In this document: piece after piece, positions 61,991 through 64,000 of the stretch
How positions within the stretch are numbered: the first letter of the stretch is position 1
Layout of the letters: each line of letters begins with the position of its first letter
Source of the DNA: Oscillospiraceae bacterium
Lineage (GTDB): Bacteria; Bacillota; Clostridia; Oscillospirales; Ruminococcaceae
NCBI GenBank assembly: GCA_028720105.1
Contig: JAQYLI010000049.1
Span: forward strand, 1-64,000
DNA: 64,000 nt
Reading direction: 5' to 3'
Notes under the pieces: generated by a model
The model's database searches: none
What the model was told of the DNA's origin: nothing
The model's input: the letters and a program-made list of their open reading frames with translations, nothing else
Program-made: the position numbers and the translations under genes

Positions 61991-64000
61991 TTAGTGAACG
62001 AGCTTGTTTCCGCACTCTGCGCAGAACTTTGCAGTCTCGCTGGCGATCTTCGCTCCGCACTGGTCGCAGAACTTGATCTTGGGCTTTGCAGGTTCAGCAG
62101 GCTTGGGTGCTGCCGCAGGCTGTACGGGCTTCGCAGGCTCGACAGGCTTAGGCGCTGCCGCAGGCTGAACAGGCTTCGCAGGCTCGACAGGCTTGGGAGC
62201 TGCCGCAGGCTGAACAGGCTTTGCAGGCTCGACAGGCTTGGGCGCTGCCGCAGGCTGTGCGGGCTTCGCAGGCTCGACAGGCTTGGGCGCTTCAGCAGGC
62301 TGTACGGGCTTTACAGGCTCGGCAGGCTTTGCGCTCTCGATAGGCTTGATGGGCTTTACCTCGGGTATAGGCGAAACTACGACCTCGATGGGCTTGATAG
62401 GCTTGATAGGCTCGGGCTTCTTCTCGGGTACAGGCTCCTTCTTCTCGGGCGCAGCCTCCTTCTTTTCGGGGACAGGCTCGGGCTTGGGAGCAGCGGCAGC
62501 CTTTTCTGCCTCCTCAGCTCTCTTTCTTGCCTCTTCAATGTCCTTACGCTCCTGCTCAAGCTCCAGAAGTCTTGCTTCTTCGGCAGCCTTGATCTCCTCG
62601 GCTTCCTTGAGCTTTGCGTCGGTCTTGGATTTCTGAATTGCGGCAAGAACGCCGTTTAATACCTTTGCGGTTGCTTCATAGAGCTTCTTCTCGATATTGG
62701 AGGGAAGTTCGGTGGTCTTTCCGCCTCTTTCAACTACCTTGAGAGACGCGCCGAACAGACCGCCCTTGCCCTCAAATCTCTCGATCTGCTCAACAGGGAT
62801 ATGAAGCAGACCGCTGGTCTTGCCCATACCGTAAAGGAAGTTTGTGGTAAGCAGATAGGAATCCTCGGGATGACCGGGAGTAAATTCGTGAGCCACAACG
62901 GGAAGCTCAAACTGCTCTGTTCTTGCATATGTATTCTGAATTTTCAGGTAAATGCTGTCGAAGGACTTGGAAATTCCCGGGATATAGAACTGGGACTCTC
63001 TGATATTGTTCTCGTCCATAAGCTTTTTGAGCAGTGAAACGTAACCGTCTCTCTCCACAGTCTTGAGATTTGTGATATGAAGCTCCACCTGATTGATAAA
63101 GCGCTTCTTGTTGTCGGCGTCGATATCCATATCGTTGATATCCTTGATAAGCTCGAAGCAGCGGTGCTCGCCGGCAGTGCCGAGATTTTTGCACTTCTCC
63201 GCAAGGATATTTGCTTCAACCTCGCGTATCTTGGAATTAACTCTGCCGATATATCTCTGGAGCATATCGTCGGGAGCGTGGTTCTCATTCTTGTTTATCT
63301 TTTCAAGGAGAACGATAAGGTCAGGCTTGCCCAGAGAGTTTATATTCTCGGTGAGCTTTGTGTAATACTGAACGTGGAGATTTGTTGCAGCTTCGTCGAT
63401 CTTCTTGATGTAGGGGAACGTTACCTCGGGAATGAAATCGCCCTCGGATATCTTCTCCTTGATCTCGGAAAGCTTCTTGATATCAAGCTTTGAAATGTCT
63501 CCGCAGAGCTTCTCAAGCTCTTCCTTCTGGAGGAATTCCCTGCGCTCTTTAAGCTTGGCTGCGGAAGCCTCGTAAAGCTTCTGGTCAAGAGCGGGCTTGC
63601 GCTTGTCAAGCTCATCCTCGAATTTATCAAGCTCCTCGGCGGTAAGCTTCTCTATGGAAGCCATCTGCTTATCAAACTCAGCCTTGTCGATCTGCTTGAG
63701 ACGGCTCTCGATCTGCTCTGCATATGCCTTGCCGGGCTCCTTGTATTCGGGAGTTTCGCTGATAGCTATCTTCATACTCATCAGCTTATCCTTGGGAGCG
63801 CTCTGGATATTCTTGCAAAGGTCTGCAAGCTCCTGCTTGATAAGGGTCTCGGTGCGCTCGTCGATCTGCTTGATGTACTTGGCGGAAAGCTCCTTGTCGA
63901 AATCGCCGCCCGAAAGAGCCTCTCTGAGCTTTGAAAGCTCCTTTCTGGGAGTGGTGGCGATATTCTTGCAGAGACTTTCCATCTCTGCCTTCATAAGAGT
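61991..64000 (-). CDS. Repeat-rich coiled protein with C-terminal zinc ribbon (5' end outside window)
   Basis: At least 669 codons are visible and the frame is open to the window edge. The first methionine (63994) is probably internal, since TLMKAEMESLCKNI at the edge aligns with TLIKQELADLCKNI one repeat later. About six helical repeats of roughly 52 residues follow, each with a pattern like LCKNI and YIKQIDER. A compact region with FLYGMGKTSGLLHIP and GGLFGASLKVVERGG looks PH-like. A charged coil, a long Pro/Lys/Glu/Ala region with four or five copies of PKPVEPAKPVQPAA, and a C-terminal zinc ribbon (CDQCG and CAECG) complete it. I do not recognise the family. No membrane segment is seen. 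A terminator follows at 61934-61966. Confidence 0.8.
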   Translation of the reverse strand, partial: TLMKAEMESLCKNIATTPRKELSKLREALSGGDFDKELSAKYIKQIDERTETLIKQELADLCKNIQSAPKDKLMSMKIAISETPEYKEPGKAYAEQIESRLKQIDKAEFDKQMASIEKLTAEELDKFEDELDKRKPALDQKLYEASAAKLKERREFLQKEELEKLCGDISKLDIKKLSEIKEKISEGDFIPEVTFPYIKKIDEAATNLHVQYYTKLTENINSLGKPDLIVLLEKINKNENHAPDDMLQRYIGRVNSKIREVEANILAEKCKNLGTAGEHRCFELIKDINDMDIDADNKKRFINQVELHITNLKTVERDGYVSLLKKLMDENNIRESQFYIPGISKSFDSIYLKIQNTYARTEQFELPVVAHEFTPGHPEDSYLLTTNFLYGMGKTSGLLHIPVEQIERFEGKGGLFGASLKVVERGGKTTELPSNIEKKLYEATAKVLNGVLAAIQKSKTDAKLKEAEEIKAAEEARLLELEQERKDIEEARKRAEEAEKAAAAPKPEPVPEKKEAAPEKKEPVPEKKPEPIKPIKPIEVVVSPIPEVKPIKPIESAKPAEPVKPVQPAEAPKPVEPAKPAQPAAAPKPVEPAKPVQPAAAPKPVEPAKPVQPAAAPKPVEPAKPVQPAAAPKPAEPAKPKIKFCDQCGAKIASETAKFCAECGNKLVH

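Noticed and set aside
62093-62340. Tandem repeats resembling a CRISPR-like or satellite array
   Set aside because: The repeats follow the codon frame and encode PKPVEPAKPVQPAA units of a protein, with no spacer structure.

Overview
The window looks like chromosomal DNA of an anaerobic, Gram-positive, low-to-medium GC Firmicute of the Ruminococcus/Oscillospiraceae type. The evidence is indirect but consistent. The encoded 389-residue cellobiose 2-epimerase has the length and motifs I recall for the Ruminococcus albus enzyme. A GlgC/GlgD pair, a SpoIIE phosphatase, RNase J, GdpP, a tryptophan T-box and a fermentative pyruvate formate-lyase are present. Many promoters match TTGACA-17 bp-TATAAT closely. 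I see no tRNA, rRNA, IS element, prophage or CRISPR array.

Layout. 0-2.3 kb: two bacterial PH-domain membrane proteins (YdbS/YdbT type). 2.3-5.4 kb: a Cys-rich DUF3795 protein and two convergent cation:proton antiporters, the first behind a fluoride riboswitch. 5.8-7.8 kb: a diguanylate cyclase with a LacI-like ligand-binding domain. 7.8-14.9 kb (minus strand): a Ter stress locus, transcribed as terD, Ca-type P-ATPase, AIM24 protein, second terD, HpcH-like lyase, phosphoribosyltransferase. 14.9-16.4 kb: a repeat-bearing intergenic region and an M23 (SpoIIQ-like) peptidase. 16.4-19.2 kb: citrate synthase and aspartate kinase. 19.5-23.9 kb: secA, cellobiose 2-epimerase and a ComFB-like protein.

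24.0-31.1 kb: a complete trp operon (trpE, fused trpG-trpD, trpC, F, B, A) controlled by a UGG-reading T-box. 31.1-32.8 kb: an EAL protein with a degenerate GGDEF domain. 33.0-39.1 kb (minus): glycogen operon glgB-glgC-glgD-glgA. 39.4-41.7 kb (minus): spoIIE. 42.0-46.2 kb: a membrane protein of unknown function, a ZapA-like protein, a U32 peptidase and a DUF4321 protein. 46.2-47.1 kb: tandem strong promoters over a stretch with no convincing gene. 47.1-58.2 kb: RNase J, gdpP, a SUFU-domain gene, rplI, dnaB, tilS, hpt and ftsH. 58.3-61.9 kb (minus): a pyruvate formate-lyase system in which the glycyl-radical domain is a separate gene, followed by pflA. 62.0-64.0 kb (minus): the 3' part of a repeat-rich zinc-ribbon protein that runs off the window.

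The genes fit a fibre- or sugar-fermenting gut or rumen organism: cellobiose epimerisation, glycogen storage, formate/acetyl-CoA production by PFL, and tryptophan made on demand by sensing tRNA-Trp. The observations most worth following are the split PFL with palindromic 16-bp repeats at the break point, the compact Ter locus with a structured element inside it, the trp T-box with an extra terminator-like switch, a branching enzyme with a histone H1/AT-hook-like tail, a dispersed 100-bp-period repeat, and the promoter-rich non-coding stretch before RNase J.
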